A DNA stretch of 33,595 bases from an uncultured Lachnospiraceae bacterium (GCA_900546325.1 URCR01000032.1:1-33595); one strand, 5' to 3'. Counted from the stretch's first letter, positions 24,047-32,474 are shown. The notes: generated by a model from the sequence alone, not told the origin. Made by a program: numbers and translations.

Positions 24047-25075
24047 ATGAAAAAACAAAATACCATCAGAATTCTTTCTGTTGCCGGAGCACTTGTTTTG
24101 GCAGTCGGCGGTATGACGGCATGCGGGGAAAAGGAGCATTCCGCGTCGACATCAGCGCAAACGAAAGCGGAAAAGAGCAGTAAGGAGAAGATTCAGATTG
24201 TCACGACGATTTTCCCGGAATATGACTGGGTAAGGGAAATTCTCGGAGAACATGCGGATGAAGCAGAGATTACAATGCTTTTGGACAATGGAGTGGACCT
24301 TCACAGCTATCAGCCTTCGGCGGCAGATATTCTGAAAATATCCGACAGTGATCTGTTTTTGTATGTCGGAGGAGAATCTCAGGAGTGGGCAGAGGATGTC
24401 TTGAAGGAAAATGCTCGTGAGGAAAGAAAAGAAATCAATCTTATGGAAGCGCTGGGAGACCATGTGAGAGAAGAGGAAGTGGTCGAAGGTATGGAAGAAG
24501 AGGAGCATGGAGCAAACGGGGAGGAAGAGGAGGGACAGGAATACGATGAGCATGTGTGGCTCTCTCTGAACAATGCAGAAATTCTCTGCGATGCAATCGC
24601 GGAAAATCTTGGAGAGATCGATCCGGAGCATGCCGGGGATTATGAGAAGAATGCGGAGGCCTACAAGAAGAAGCTGCAGGCACTTGATAACGAATATGAG
24701 GAGGCAGTCAGCAAAGCTTCCTGCAAGCTTTTGGTTTTCGGGGATCGGTTTCCGTTCCGCTATCTTGCGGATGATTACAATCTGTCCTACTATGCAGCTT
24801 TTCCCGGCTGCTCGGCAGAAACAGAAGCAAGTTTTGAGACAGTTACTTTTCTCGCAGGAAAGGTAGATGAATGGAATCTCAAACATGTTATGACGATTGA
24901 GAAGTCCGATGGGAAAATCGCAAAGACAATCATCGAGAATACAAAAGAAAAGAATCAGGAGATTCTCGCACTGGATTCGATGCAGTCTATGACTTCCGCG
25001 GATGTGGAGGAAGGAAAGACCTATTATTCTGTCATGAAAGAGAATCTTGACATTTTAAAACAAGCATTGCAGTAG
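24047..25075 (+). CDS. Metal ABC importer, substrate-binding lipoprotein (ZnuA/AdcA-like)
   Basis: A 342-residue lipoprotein (lipobox MTAC near residue 26) of the cluster A-I metal-binding family. Ligand regions are visible: DLHSYQPS (first His), DEHVWLS (second His) and an acidic/Asp region near the C-terminus. Where ZnuA has its third His the sequence reads FGDRFPFRYLADDY. Between the first and second His is a Glu-rich loop (about 140-168, EEEEHGANGEEEE) in the place of the His-rich zinc loop of ZnuA. Specificity for zinc is likely from family and operon control, but manganese or iron cannot be ruled out. ATPase and permease genes follow at once, after GGAGG sites. Confidence 0.85.
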   Translation: MKKQNTIRILSVAGALVLAVGGMTACGEKEHSASTSAQTKAEKSSKEKIQIVTTIFPEYDWVREILGEHADEAEITMLLDNGVDLHSYQPSAADILKISDSDLFLYVGGESQEWAEDVLKENAREERKEINLMEALGDHVREEEVVEGMEEEEHGANGEEEEGQEYDEHVWLSLNNAEILCDAIAENLGEIDPEHAGDYEKNAEAYKKKLQALDNEYEEAVSKASCKLLVFGDRFPFRYLADDYNLSYYAAFPGCSAETEASFETVTFLAGKVDEWNLKHVMTIEKSDGKIAKTIIENTKEKNQEILALDSMQSMTSADVEEGKTYYSVMKENLDILKQALQ

Positions 25076-25084
25076 GAGGGAACG

Positions 25085-25798
25085 ATGGCTCAGATTCTAT
25101 GTGAAAAATTAACCGTTGGATATGAAGGAAAAGCAATTCTCAAAGACCTTGATTTTGCTGTGGAAAAAGGACAGTATCTTTGCATTGCAGGGGAAAATGG
25201 AGCGGGGAAATCTACCTTGATGAAGACACTTGTCAGACTGCAGGCACCGATTGAAGGAAAGATACTTCTCTTAGAAGGTGTGACAGCCGATGAGATTGGT
25301 TATCTTCCGCAGCAGACACATGTGCAGAGAGATTTTCCGGCATCTGTGAGAGAGATCGTACTGTCCGGATGCCAGAATCAATGCAGGTTTCGTCCGTTTT
25401 ACAGCAGAACGGAGAAGAACATGGCAGAGAATGCGATGAAAAAGATGGGGATAGAGCATTTGGCAGAGAGGTGTTACCGGGAGCTGTCCGGCGGGCAGCA
25501 GCAGAGGGTTCTCCTGGCAAGAGCGCTGTGTGCGGCAAAACAGGTACTTTTTTTAGATGAGCCGACTGCAGGTCTGGATCCCAAGGTAACGGCAGAGCTG
25601 TATGAGCTGGTTGCAGAATTAAATCGAAAAGACGGCTTGACTGTCGTGATGATTTCCCACGATATTGAGACGGCGGTAAACTATGCCAGCCATATTCTGC
25701 ATATCGGGAAACAGACATTTTTTGGAACGACAGAAGAATATCGAAGCAGTTCGTTCTGGAAAACTTTCACAGACATGTCAGGAGGGCGTCTCTCATGA
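25085..25798 (+). CDS. Metal ABC importer, ATP-binding protein (ZnuC-like)
   Basis: A 237-residue ABC ATPase with Walker A GENGAGKST, the Q-loop (YLPQQTHVQRDFPASVREIV), signature LSGGQQQRVLLARAL, Walker B VLFLDEPTAGLD and the switch His in VMISHDIE. It powers the importer made by the flanking genes. Its start follows AGGAGGG, nine bases after the lipoprotein stop, and its end overlaps the permease gene by four bases (ATGA). Confidence 0.92.
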   Translation: MAQILCEKLTVGYEGKAILKDLDFAVEKGQYLCIAGENGAGKSTLMKTLVRLQAPIEGKILLLEGVTADEIGYLPQQTHVQRDFPASVREIVLSGCQNQCRFRPFYSRTEKNMAENAMKKMGIEHLAERCYRELSGGQQQRVLLARALCAAKQVLFLDEPTAGLDPKVTAELYELVAELNRKDGLTVVMISHDIETAVNYASHILHIGKQTFFGTTEEYRSSSFWKTFTDMSGGRLS

Positions 25799-26649
25799 GT
25801 GAAATCTTAGGAAAACTTCAATTATATTTTCAATATCCGTTCGTGCGCTATGCGCTGATTGTGGGAGTGCTGATCGCTTTGTGTGCCTCCCTTCTCGGAG
25901 TGACGCTGGTGCTGAAGCGTTTTTCTTTTATTGGAGACGGACTTTCTCATGTGGCTTTTGGCGCCACGGCAGTGGCGACGATACTGGAACTGGGAAACCG
26001 TGATCTGCTGTTTGTTCTTCCGGTTACAGTCATCTGTGCAGTGCTCCTTCTGCGCACCGGGAACAGCACGAAGATAAAAGGAGATGCGGCGATCGCCATG
26101 ATCTCGGTAGGATCACTGGCAATCGGTTATCTGCTGATGAATCTTTTCTCGGCAAGACCGAATCTGTCCGGCGATGTATGTACAACACTGTTTGGCTCCA
26201 CCTCGATTCTGACATTGAGCAAAGAGGAGGTGTGGCTGTGCGCAGGACTTTCTGTTATCGTGGTAGTTCTATTTGTGCTGTGCTACAACAAAATTTTTGC
26301 GGTGACATTTGATGAGGCTTTTGCAAAAGCAACAGGAACTCCTACAGAGTTTTACAACCTGCTGATCGCGATAGTCACAGGAATCATCATTGTTCTTGCG
26401 ATGAATCTGGTAGGATCCCTGCTGATTTCCGCTTTGATCATTTTTCCGGCGCTGTCTGCCATGAGAATATTTAAGAGCTTCCGGAAAGTGACGGTGTGGT
26501 CCGCCGTGATCTCTGTTTTTTGTGCGTTCTTCGGGATCATCATTTCCATTTTGGCAGGCACTCCGGTCGGATCCACGATCGTAGCAGTCAACCTTGCAGT
26601 GTTTCTTTTCTGCCTGGCGGCAGGAAAACTGGCGGGAGGCAGAGGATAA
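25795..26649 (+). CDS. Metal ABC importer, permease (ZnuB-like, ABC-3 family)
   Basis: A 284-residue inner-membrane protein with about eight hydrophobic segments and family marks FIGDGLSHVAFG (near 46), GDAAIAMISVGSLAIGYLL and the C-terminal VGSLLISALIIFPALSAMRI. It forms the homodimeric channel for Zn2+, Mn2+ or Fe2+. Its stop overlaps the ATG of the next gene (TAATG), so the lipoprotein downstream is part of the same operon. Confidence 0.92.
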   Translation: MSEILGKLQLYFQYPFVRYALIVGVLIALCASLLGVTLVLKRFSFIGDGLSHVAFGATAVATILELGNRDLLFVLPVTVICAVLLLRTGNSTKIKGDAAIAMISVGSLAIGYLLMNLFSARPNLSGDVCTTLFGSTSILTLSKEEVWLCAGLSVIVVVLFVLCYNKIFAVTFDEAFAKATGTPTEFYNLLIAIVTGIIIVLAMNLVGSLLISALIIFPALSAMRIFKSFRKVTVWSAVISVFCAFFGIIISILAGTPVGSTIVAVNLAVFLFCLAAGKLAGGRG

Positions 26650-27230
26650 TGAAAGCAAGAATCAAACAGATACTGATCCTGGCTGCATTCGGGATTCTGC
26701 TGTCGGGATGTTCCGAACAAGAGAATTCTGCATCATTAAAGGAAATACAGGATCTTCAGGCAGCAGACCAGACGAAGGAGGAGACTTCCCGGGAGCAGAC
26801 AAAGGAGAATGCTTCTCAGGAGCAGACAGAGACCGCTTCTTCTTTTGCGGAGAAGGCGACAGAGACAGAAGGTGTGGGAGATATCGACATAGATCTTACA
26901 CAGATGAGCAGTACGATGGCTTACGCAAAGCTGTATGACATGATGTTGTCTACGACTGCCTACGAGGGAAAGAAGGTAAAAGTAACCGGATATTTCGGGG
27001 CCTATCAGTACCCGGAAGGAGGAGATTACTATTTTTATGCCCTTGTCACAGATGAGGCGGCATGTTGTCAGCTGGGTGTGGAATTTGTCTGGAACGGAGA
27101 GCATGTATATCCGGAGGACTATCCGCAGAGCGGCCAGAAGATCACAGTCACAGGCGTTGTGGAGCTCTATGAAAGAGACGGGTATACAAGATATCACCTT
27201 ATCTGTGACGATGTACTTACAGAAGAATAA
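26649..27230 (+). CDS. Lipoprotein of the metal operon with an OB-like domain
   Basis: A 193-residue lipoprotein (signal LILAAFGILLSGC). The start is the ATG overlapping the permease stop; a longer frame from 26496 lies inside the permease gene and is not used. A Gln/Glu/Thr-rich linker (about 25-80) leads to a C-terminal domain (about 95-193) with EGKKVKVTGYFGAYQ, ALVTDEAACCQLGVEFVW and GQKITVTGVVELYERDGYTRY. The 'GK.V...G' and 'CC' pattern recalls the C-terminal domain of YcgQ-type proteins (DUF1980/TIGR03943), which sit in zinc-regulated operons of Bacillus. That link is from memory and should be tested. The adjacent cysteines could bind metal at the cell surface. Confidence 0.7.
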   Translation: MKARIKQILILAAFGILLSGCSEQENSASLKEIQDLQAADQTKEETSREQTKENASQEQTETASSFAEKATETEGVGDIDIDLTQMSSTMAYAKLYDMMLSTTAYEGKKVKVTGYFGAYQYPEGGDYYFYALVTDEAACCQLGVEFVWNGEHVYPEDYPQSGQKITVTGVVELYERDGYTRYHLICDDVLTEE

Positions 27231-27245
27231 GGATTATGAAAGATC

Positions 27246-27280
27246 GAAACCGGAGGACTGCGCAGGCAGACTCCGGTTTC
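27246..27280 (+). terminator. Hairpin at the end of the metal operon
   Basis: GAAACCGGAG (27246-27255) pairs perfectly with CTCCGGTTTC (27271-27280). Only a short T stretch lies in the stem itself, so termination may be incomplete. Confidence 0.6.
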
Positions 27281-27404
27281 TGCGCAGGGAAAGAAAAGAG
27301 AGTAAAATAGAGCAAAAGACATGAAAAACAAGGGAAATGAAACTACCAACTTTTTCCAGAGTATGTTACAATACGGGAGATAAAAATGGAAAAGGAGTAC
27401 AAAA

Positions 27405-28574
27405 ATGAAAAAGAAATATTTTTCACGAGTGGATCGACAGGTTGCAGTATTATTAGGTGTAATGTTACTATTGTCCAATCTTTCCATATATTTTGTAAGT
27501 ACTCATATTTACTATCGTTCAATATTAAAAGAACTTACCGGACGCGTTGACACAATACATGAATATATTGAACATCAGCTGACTCCGGAGGCATTTCTGG
27601 AGATCGACAGCAAGAAAGATATGGAGAAAGAATGTTATCAGACACTGAAGGAGCAAATGGAGGAAATAAGGGAGATCGCTGACTTGAGGTATCTGTATAC
27701 AGCGAAGAGAAACGATGACGGCGAGCTTGTCTATGTGGTGGACGGACTTCCGGAAGATGCAGATGATTTCCGGTATCCGGGAGATCTGATCGAACCGGAG
27801 ATACAATCGGAGCTGGGAAGCGCACTTGACGGGGAGACCGTATTGCCGGATAAGATTCTGGATACGGAATGGGGGAACATTTTCATTGTCTACTATCCGC
27901 TGCATAACAGTGACGGAGAGGTGGTAGGCGCCCTTGGAATGGAGGTTGCGGCAGATATAGAGGCGGCGGCTTCCCGGAATCTGTCAGTGGCAGTGTGCGC
28001 AGCCTGTCTGTTTTTCTTCAGCAGTTCCTTTGTCATTTCTCTGCTTATTTTCCGGAGGATTTCCAATCCGCTGTACAGGGATATGGCAAATACAGACTTT
28101 ATGACAAATCTGAAGAACCGAAATGCTTACGAGACGGATCGGGAGAACCTAAATGGGAGAAAGAATTTTCGGGATCTGACCGTCATCGTCATCGATGTCA
28201 ACAATCTGAAACTGGCAAACGACCGGCTCGGACATGATGCCGGGGACGAATGTATTGTAAATACTGCAAAGATACTGCACAGTCTGGAATCAAAGAATCT
28301 TACTGCATATCGTTATGGAGGGGATGAATTTGTAGTGCTGGCTCAGGATTTCTTGAAGTTGGAAGAGTTGGTTAAAGAGATCAAGGAAAGGTTTCAAAAG
28401 TATGCGGACAAGTTTCTAGTTCCGGTAGATCTGGCTGTCGGGTATGCAAAGTTTGATGCTCGGTTGGATGACAACATCATAGATACACAAAAGCGTGCAG
28501 ACGAGAGGATGTATCAGGACAAAATGAAGATAAAAAAGAGGAAAAGGTGGGAGAAGCTTAATGTCAGAGAATGA
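27405..28574 (+). CDS. Membrane diguanylate cyclase (extracellular sensor - GGDEF)
   Basis: A 389-residue protein making c-di-GMP from two GTP. Membrane segments at about 12-34 and 188-212 enclose an extracellular region of about 150 residues, probably a Cache/PAS-like sensor (VVYVVDGLPEDADDF, IVYYPLHNSDGEVVGALGMEV). The cytosolic GGDEF domain (about 225-380) has the intact active-site RYGGDEF and IDVNNLKLANDRLGHDAGD, which binds metal and GTP. No RxxD inhibitory site was obvious five residues before the motif. A TACAAT box (27367-27372) is the only promoter signal. It overlaps the next gene by 14 bases. Confidence 0.9.
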   Translation: MKKKYFSRVDRQVAVLLGVMLLLSNLSIYFVSTHIYYRSILKELTGRVDTIHEYIEHQLTPEAFLEIDSKKDMEKECYQTLKEQMEEIREIADLRYLYTAKRNDDGELVYVVDGLPEDADDFRYPGDLIEPEIQSELGSALDGETVLPDKILDTEWGNIFIVYYPLHNSDGEVVGALGMEVAADIEAAASRNLSVAVCAACLFFFSSSFVISLLIFRRISNPLYRDMANTDFMTNLKNRNAYETDRENLNGRKNFRDLTVIVIDVNNLKLANDRLGHDAGDECIVNTAKILHSLESKNLTAYRYGGDEFVVLAQDFLKLEELVKEIKERFQKYADKFLVPVDLAVGYAKFDARLDDNIIDTQKRADERMYQDKMKIKKRKRWEKLNVRE

Positions 28575-30618
28575 GGAATTAAAAAAATACATATGGATGG
28601 TAAAATTTCTGGATGAAAATACACAAGGGTATCTTTATCTTTACGATATGATTCAGGGAAAACTTTACTTTACCGATAAGTTTTGTAGGAAATATCCAAT
28701 TTTGTGTGCAGGAGAAACGGGAGTGTCTTTGGAAGTGTGGTCGGAGATTGTTTATCCCGGAGACAGAAAACAACTGGAGATAAATTTGGAGAAAATCAGA
28801 CAAGGGTTGAGTAAGAACCATGATATAGAATATCGGTTGATTGACAAGGAAGGAAATCGTGTCTGGATCAAGTGCCGGGGAAAGGTGCAGAATAATGCTG
28901 AGGGACGTCCGTGGCTTTTGCTCGGGAGTGTAGAAGAGCTACAATTCGAACACAAAGTAGATAGATTGACTGGTCTGTGGAACTATGACAAGTTCATGGA
29001 AGATATGGAAAACAGTCTGAAGCAAGAGGATGGCTATCTGTTGGAACTTGGAATTGACAATTTTAAAAAGATCAACGTGAAGAATGGGTGGGCATTTGGT
29101 GATTCCATATTGAAAATGGTGGCAGAGGTTCTGGAGAACTATGCGGAGCATCCGATGAAGCTATACCGCCTGAGTGGCGACTGCTTTGCAGTAAATTTTG
29201 TAAGGGGAAAACGCGAAGACATACTAAAATTTTACTATGCAGTTCAGAAGAAATTGAAAAAATACTGTGCATTGTCTGCGGGAGCCGTAGAATACCGGCA
29301 TGAATCTGAGGTGGAGTCGAGAGTTGTATACCAGTATATGGAAAATACTCTGGATCGAGCAAAACATGAGGGAAAGAATATGCTGAAATTCTTTTCTTTG
29401 GAGGATTATCAGGCAGGAATGGAACAGATTGTTCTTTTGGAGGAACTGCGGACATCGGCAGAGAACAAGTATAAAGGATTCTATCTCTGCTATCAGCCGC
29501 AGGTGGACAGTCATGACTTTTCTCTATACGGCGCTGAGGCGTTGCTTCGCTACGAATCCCCGTCAAGAGGAGTAATAAGTCCAGTGGAGTTTATCCCGCT
29601 CCTGGAGCAGAATGGATTGATTGATATTGTAGGAGAATGGGTGTTAAAGACAGCTGCGCTTCAGTGTGCAGAGTGGAGAAAGAGCATGCCATCTTTCCAT
29701 ATGAGTGTCAATATTTCTTATGAACAGCTGCGCAAGAAAAATATTTCTGAAATTGTGTTAAAGACTTTGCAGGAGGCTGGAATACCGGGGGAAGCATTGA
29801 CACTGGAAGTGACGGAAAGTATGCAGCTACAGGATTATCCATATTTTAACAGGTTATTCTATGAGTGGAGAAAATATGGAATTAAGATTGCTATCGATGA
29901 TTTTGGAACAGGATATTCCAGTCTCAGCTATCTGAAAGGTATTGATGTGGACGAGACGAAGATTGACAGATCGTTTGTGAGCCGGATTCAGTACAATGCC
30001 TATAATAGCAAACTTTTGAGTAATATGATTGAACTGGCTCACAGCGCACAGATCCGGGTGTGCTGTGAGGGAGTGGAAACGGAAGAGGAACTGATCGCAT
30101 TGCAGGAACTGAACGCAGATACACTTCAGGGATTTTTGTTTGCAAAGCCATATAAAGCAGATGAATTTGAACGGATTTATTTTGAACCAGAGTCCAGAGA
30201 ATACCGAGAGCGAATGGAACGAGAAAAAAATTTCGAAAAGACAAGCATCACAGAGAACAAGGAATTTCTTGAAAATCTGCGAAAAGAAGAACTGGGAAAT
30301 ATTGTGGAGGCTATGGATGAAATCATCTGTGTCAGGGATGTGGATACCCACGATCTGTATTATCTGAATCCGACAGGGCGTAGGCAGACAGGCATGTATG
30401 ATTATAAAGGGAAAAAGTGTTATCAGGTGCTTCTGGGAAGGGATCAGCCGTGCGAATGCTGTGCAAAGCGGGAACTACATGAGGGAATGGTTTTGGTTAG
30501 TGAAGCTAGGAATGAAATTCTTGGGAAGCGGCTTCTTACAAAGAAAAAACTGATTCCCTGGCAGGGGAAGAGTGCATGTCTGGAGGTTGTTGTTGGAAGC
30601 ATAGAGGAAACTTTATAA
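28561..30618 (+). CDS. c-di-GMP phosphodiesterase: PAS - degenerate GGDEF - EAL - Cys-rich PAS-like
   Basis: A 685-residue cytosolic protein. A PAS-3-type domain lies at about 15-125 (DIEYRLIDKEGNRVWIKCRG). The GGDEF domain (about 135-280) has RLSGDCF where RYGGDEF is needed, so it is inactive as a cyclase and may bind GTP as a control. The EAL domain (about 290-545) looks active: EALLR, SVNISYEQ, LEVTES, DDFGTGYSS, ETKIDRSF, CEGVETEEE and QGFLFAKP all keep the metal and substrate residues. A C-terminal PAS-like module (about 575-685) has KKCYQVLLGRDQPCECC, a Cys pattern common in Lachnospiraceae signalling proteins. The overlap with the cyclase gene indicates coupled synthesis of opposing enzymes. 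Confidence 0.9.
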   Translation: MSENEELKKYIWMVKFLDENTQGYLYLYDMIQGKLYFTDKFCRKYPILCAGETGVSLEVWSEIVYPGDRKQLEINLEKIRQGLSKNHDIEYRLIDKEGNRVWIKCRGKVQNNAEGRPWLLLGSVEELQFEHKVDRLTGLWNYDKFMEDMENSLKQEDGYLLELGIDNFKKINVKNGWAFGDSILKMVAEVLENYAEHPMKLYRLSGDCFAVNFVRGKREDILKFYYAVQKKLKKYCALSAGAVEYRHESEVESRVVYQYMENTLDRAKHEGKNMLKFFSLEDYQAGMEQIVLLEELRTSAENKYKGFYLCYQPQVDSHDFSLYGAEALLRYESPSRGVISPVEFIPLLEQNGLIDIVGEWVLKTAALQCAEWRKSMPSFHMSVNISYEQLRKKNISEIVLKTLQEAGIPGEALTLEVTESMQLQDYPYFNRLFYEWRKYGIKIAIDDFGTGYSSLSYLKGIDVDETKIDRSFVSRIQYNAYNSKLLSNMIELAHSAQIRVCCEGVETEEELIALQELNADTLQGFLFAKPYKADEFERIYFEPESREYRERMEREKNFEKTSITENKEFLENLRKEELGNIVEAMDEIICVRDVDTHDLYYLNPTGRRQTGMYDYKGKKCYQVLLGRDQPCECCAKRELHEGMVLVSEARNEILGKRLLTKKKLIPWQGKSACLEVVVGSIEETL

Positions 30619-30692
30619 AATTTCGTGTCACCTCAGAAATACTAAATATAGGATGGCTAAAATTGAATTTTTGTGAAGGAAAATGAAAGATA

Positions 30693-30721
30693 TTGACTTA
30701 CTTTTTTTGCTTTTATATAAT
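30693..30721 (+). promoter_or_regulatory. Orphan sigma-A promoter
   Basis: TTGACT (30693-30698), 17 bases, TATAAT (30716-30721), within a gene-poor stretch. No recognised gene follows. A hairpin CCTGTC/GACAGG (about 30793-30819) lies downstream. Confidence 0.6.
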
Positions 30722-30842
30722 GTGCTTAAAGCTACTGAATAGATAAAGCAGGGATGCAGATAGCTAAAGTTGTGGAAAAGTATCATGATTTTCCTGTCAT
30801 TTCTGCATGGAGGGACAGGTAAGTACTGGGAGTTAAAAAGAG

Positions 30843-31007
30843 ATGAGAACGCACGAGAAAGAAAAACAAATATACTTAAACCAGAGAGAGGGAATGAGGA
30901 ACAAAAGGTTACATTGTGTATTGGTGCTGATATTTTCGGGAATGATTTTCGCTGATTATGCAAAGAAAAAAAGAAGGAGTGCCCATAATGCAATGTCATT
31001 AAGATAA
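30843..31007 (+). CDS. Possible small ORF with one hydrophobic segment
   Basis: A 54-codon frame, beginning MRTHEKEKQ, with a hydrophobic stretch near residues 23-40 (LHCVLVLIFSGMIFADYA) flanked by basic residues on both sides (RNKR before, KKKRR after). A GGGAG site lies about ten bases before the ATG, and a clear sigma-A promoter is 120 bases upstream. It might be a small membrane peptide, or the remains of a larger gene. I recognise no family. Its size and lack of homologues known to me keep the confidence low. Confidence 0.3.
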   Translation: MRTHEKEKQIYLNQREGMRNKRLHCVLVLIFSGMIFADYAKKKRRSAHNAMSLR

Positions 31008-31035
31008 CATTGGAACTTCTCTTTTTGACAAAAAG

Positions 31036-31239
31036 TTAGTCAAGTATTTCAGTTCCTAAAGACTGGCTTCCAAAAGAAAGAATAAAATGAATTAGTTTGT
31101 CTAATGGCCATTTTCGTGTTCCGGAAACTCTTGGAACTAAAGAATATTCATTATAATGGGATACAATTTCTGAGATACACCCATTTAAATAATTTTTTAG
31201 ATCATTTGCAGTTGAATTCATTCGCGTTACATCCTTCAA
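31036..31239 (-). pseudogene. Truncated IS4-family transposase N-terminus
   Basis: A 67-residue frame. MKDVTRMNSTANDLKNYLNG and the later LDKLIHFILSFGSQSLGTEILD resemble, from memory, the N-terminal region of IS4-family transposases common in Clostridia ('F...IKFILSMG..SL..EL.DFF'). No catalytic DDE part remains. The frame ends with TAA where homologues continue with a Phe-rich segment. Confidence 0.6.
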
Positions 31240-31397
31240 TCAAGAGGCTTCGCCGCAAATTTTATTGTATTTGTCAAGTGTTTTTTAATTTGGGGTACAA
31301 AAAGAGCAGAGCATATATTGCTACATACTCTACTCTGAGGTGGCTTGTCTTATCTTAACGACATTGGTTGTTAGCCATCTATTTCCCGACAGCCCCA
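31036..31397 (-). mobile_element. Remnant of an IS4-type insertion sequence (5' end only)
   Basis: Read on the minus strand, the element begins near 31397 with GGGGCTGTCGGGAAATA, which looks like an IS terminal repeat. It continues with a TTGACA box, then a transposase start (ATG at 31239). The frame of 67 residues stops at 31036 just after the N-terminal region (KWPLDKLIHFILSFGSQSLGTEILD), where full transposases of this family run to about 400-450 residues. The rest is absent, so the copy is dead. Confidence 0.6.
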
Positions 31398-31449
31398 TTT
31401 GAGTCTCAAGAATAATTTTAATGTCAAATAGCTTAACTTATTGACATTA

Positions 31450-31535
31450 GTCGCAAAATGGAAAACATCTGCAAGATGTCGGGTGGAAAACTTTAAAGTA
31501 TTCTTACATCTTACATTTGAAAAGTATTTTGCGAC
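31450..31535. repeat. Short inverted-repeat element (MITE-like)
   Basis: GTCGCAAAAT (31450-31459) and its exact inverse ATTTTGCGAC (31526-31535) bound an 86-base stretch with an inner hairpin ACATCT/AGATGT (31465-31479). The outer end reads, on the minus strand, GAGGCTGTCGCAAAATAC, close to the IS-like end GGGGCTGTCGGGAAATA at 31397. It may be a small non-autonomous element or an IS end pair. Confidence 0.4.
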
Positions 31536-31544
31536 AGCCTCATC

Positions 31545-32264
31545 TTAGGATCTTTTTGTATATAGGGTATTCGGGTGGAGAATCTTTTTTTCCTTCTTTA
31601 GGAGAAAAGTGCGCTGAAAGCAAACCTGTCTGTCCATCCAGTCTCCGATGATTCCGACCATTTTTCCGATTGTAAGAGCAGCCAGTATCGTTCCGATTCC
31701 AAGGCCTTCCAGGCTGCCGAGAAAAAATTTTGTCATGCAGGCTGTGATCGTAAGGCAGATGACGTCAAAAGGAACTTTGACCTTCGGATAGTTGATCTTG
31801 AAGATGTCTGCAACCTCCCGTGGAAAGAGATCGGTAGGGATGATCGGGAGACCACAACGGTTGGAAAGGGCGATTCCGAGACTGATCAGAAGATAGCTGA
31901 CCGCAAAATAAAGAACACACCATGAGAAAGTCTGAGGAAGCAGATTGATCCAGAGTCTGTTGGAATCGACCAGTTTTCCGAACAAAAATCCGACAAGAAA
32001 GCTGCAAAGATATTCAGGTACAAACCGTTTCCGAAAAAACATCAAAAGCAGCACGAGAAATCCCTGAAACAGATACGTCCATGTGCCGAGTGACAGCCGG
32101 GGAAGAATTTCGGAAAAAGCGAAGGGAACACTCGAGATGGCGGAGATTCCCGCACCGGAATAGAGCATAAGTACCACTCCGGAACTGTTGATGATAATTG
32201 CGATGATCAGAGCCAATTCCCCGGAAAATACGGGGAGCTCTTCTTTTTTTACTGGTCTGTTCAT
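31545..32264 (-). CDS. YczE/YitT-like integral membrane protein (DUF6198-like)
   Basis: A 239-residue membrane protein with about five or six hydrophobic segments and family-type stretches ISAISSVPFAFSEILPRLSLGTWTYLFQ, GFLFGKLVDSN and ALSNRCGLPIIPTDLFPRE, ending with a basic cytosolic tail. It matches the YczE/YyaS/YitT-like group, whose role is unknown (some members affect surfactin production or are seen next to transporters). AGGAGG lies about eight bases before the ATG. Upstream, a perfect palindrome CAGAATTGATATTCTG (32286-32301) could be an operator. It is the last chromosomal gene before the second ICE end. Confidence 0.75.
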   Translation of the reverse strand: MNRPVKKEELPVFSGELALIIAIIINSSGVVLMLYSGAGISAISSVPFAFSEILPRLSLGTWTYLFQGFLVLLLMFFRKRFVPEYLCSFLVGFLFGKLVDSNRLWINLLPQTFSWCVLYFAVSYLLISLGIALSNRCGLPIIPTDLFPREVADIFKINYPKVKVPFDVICLTITACMTKFFLGSLEGLGIGTILAALTIGKMVGIIGDWMDRQVCFQRTFLLKKEKKILHPNTLYTKRS

Positions 32265-32427
32265 TTGACCTGCCTCCTTGTAAAACAGAATTGATATTCT
32301 GAGTTTTTCTAAAAAGTAATTGTATTTTCAACATTTATAAGTATATAAAACGGCATACAATTTATCCAATGAATAATTTGCATAAAATTATATATGTCTT
32401 TTTGACTATCTTTTTATATCTTCTTAA

Positions 32428-32464
32428 ATGTCCGCAAAGCCTTATTTTATCGGCTCTACGGGCA
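32428..32464 (-). terminator. Hairpin downstream of integrase
   Basis: ATGTCCGCAAAGCC and GGCTCTACGGGCAT form a 14-position stem with two mismatches and a ten-base loop. Only a weak T-tract follows on the minus strand, so it may act as terminator or as a structural part of the end. Confidence 0.4.
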
Positions 32465-32474
32465 TTTTGCTTTT

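Noticed and set aside
26496..26648. An upstream extension of the operon lipoprotein
   Set aside because: It lies within the permease gene; starting at 26649 gives a proper lipoprotein signal.
30770..30955. A 61-residue plus-strand frame in the gene-poor stretch
   Set aside because: No ribosome site, no hydrophobic or domain pattern, and overlapping a better small frame at 30843-31007.
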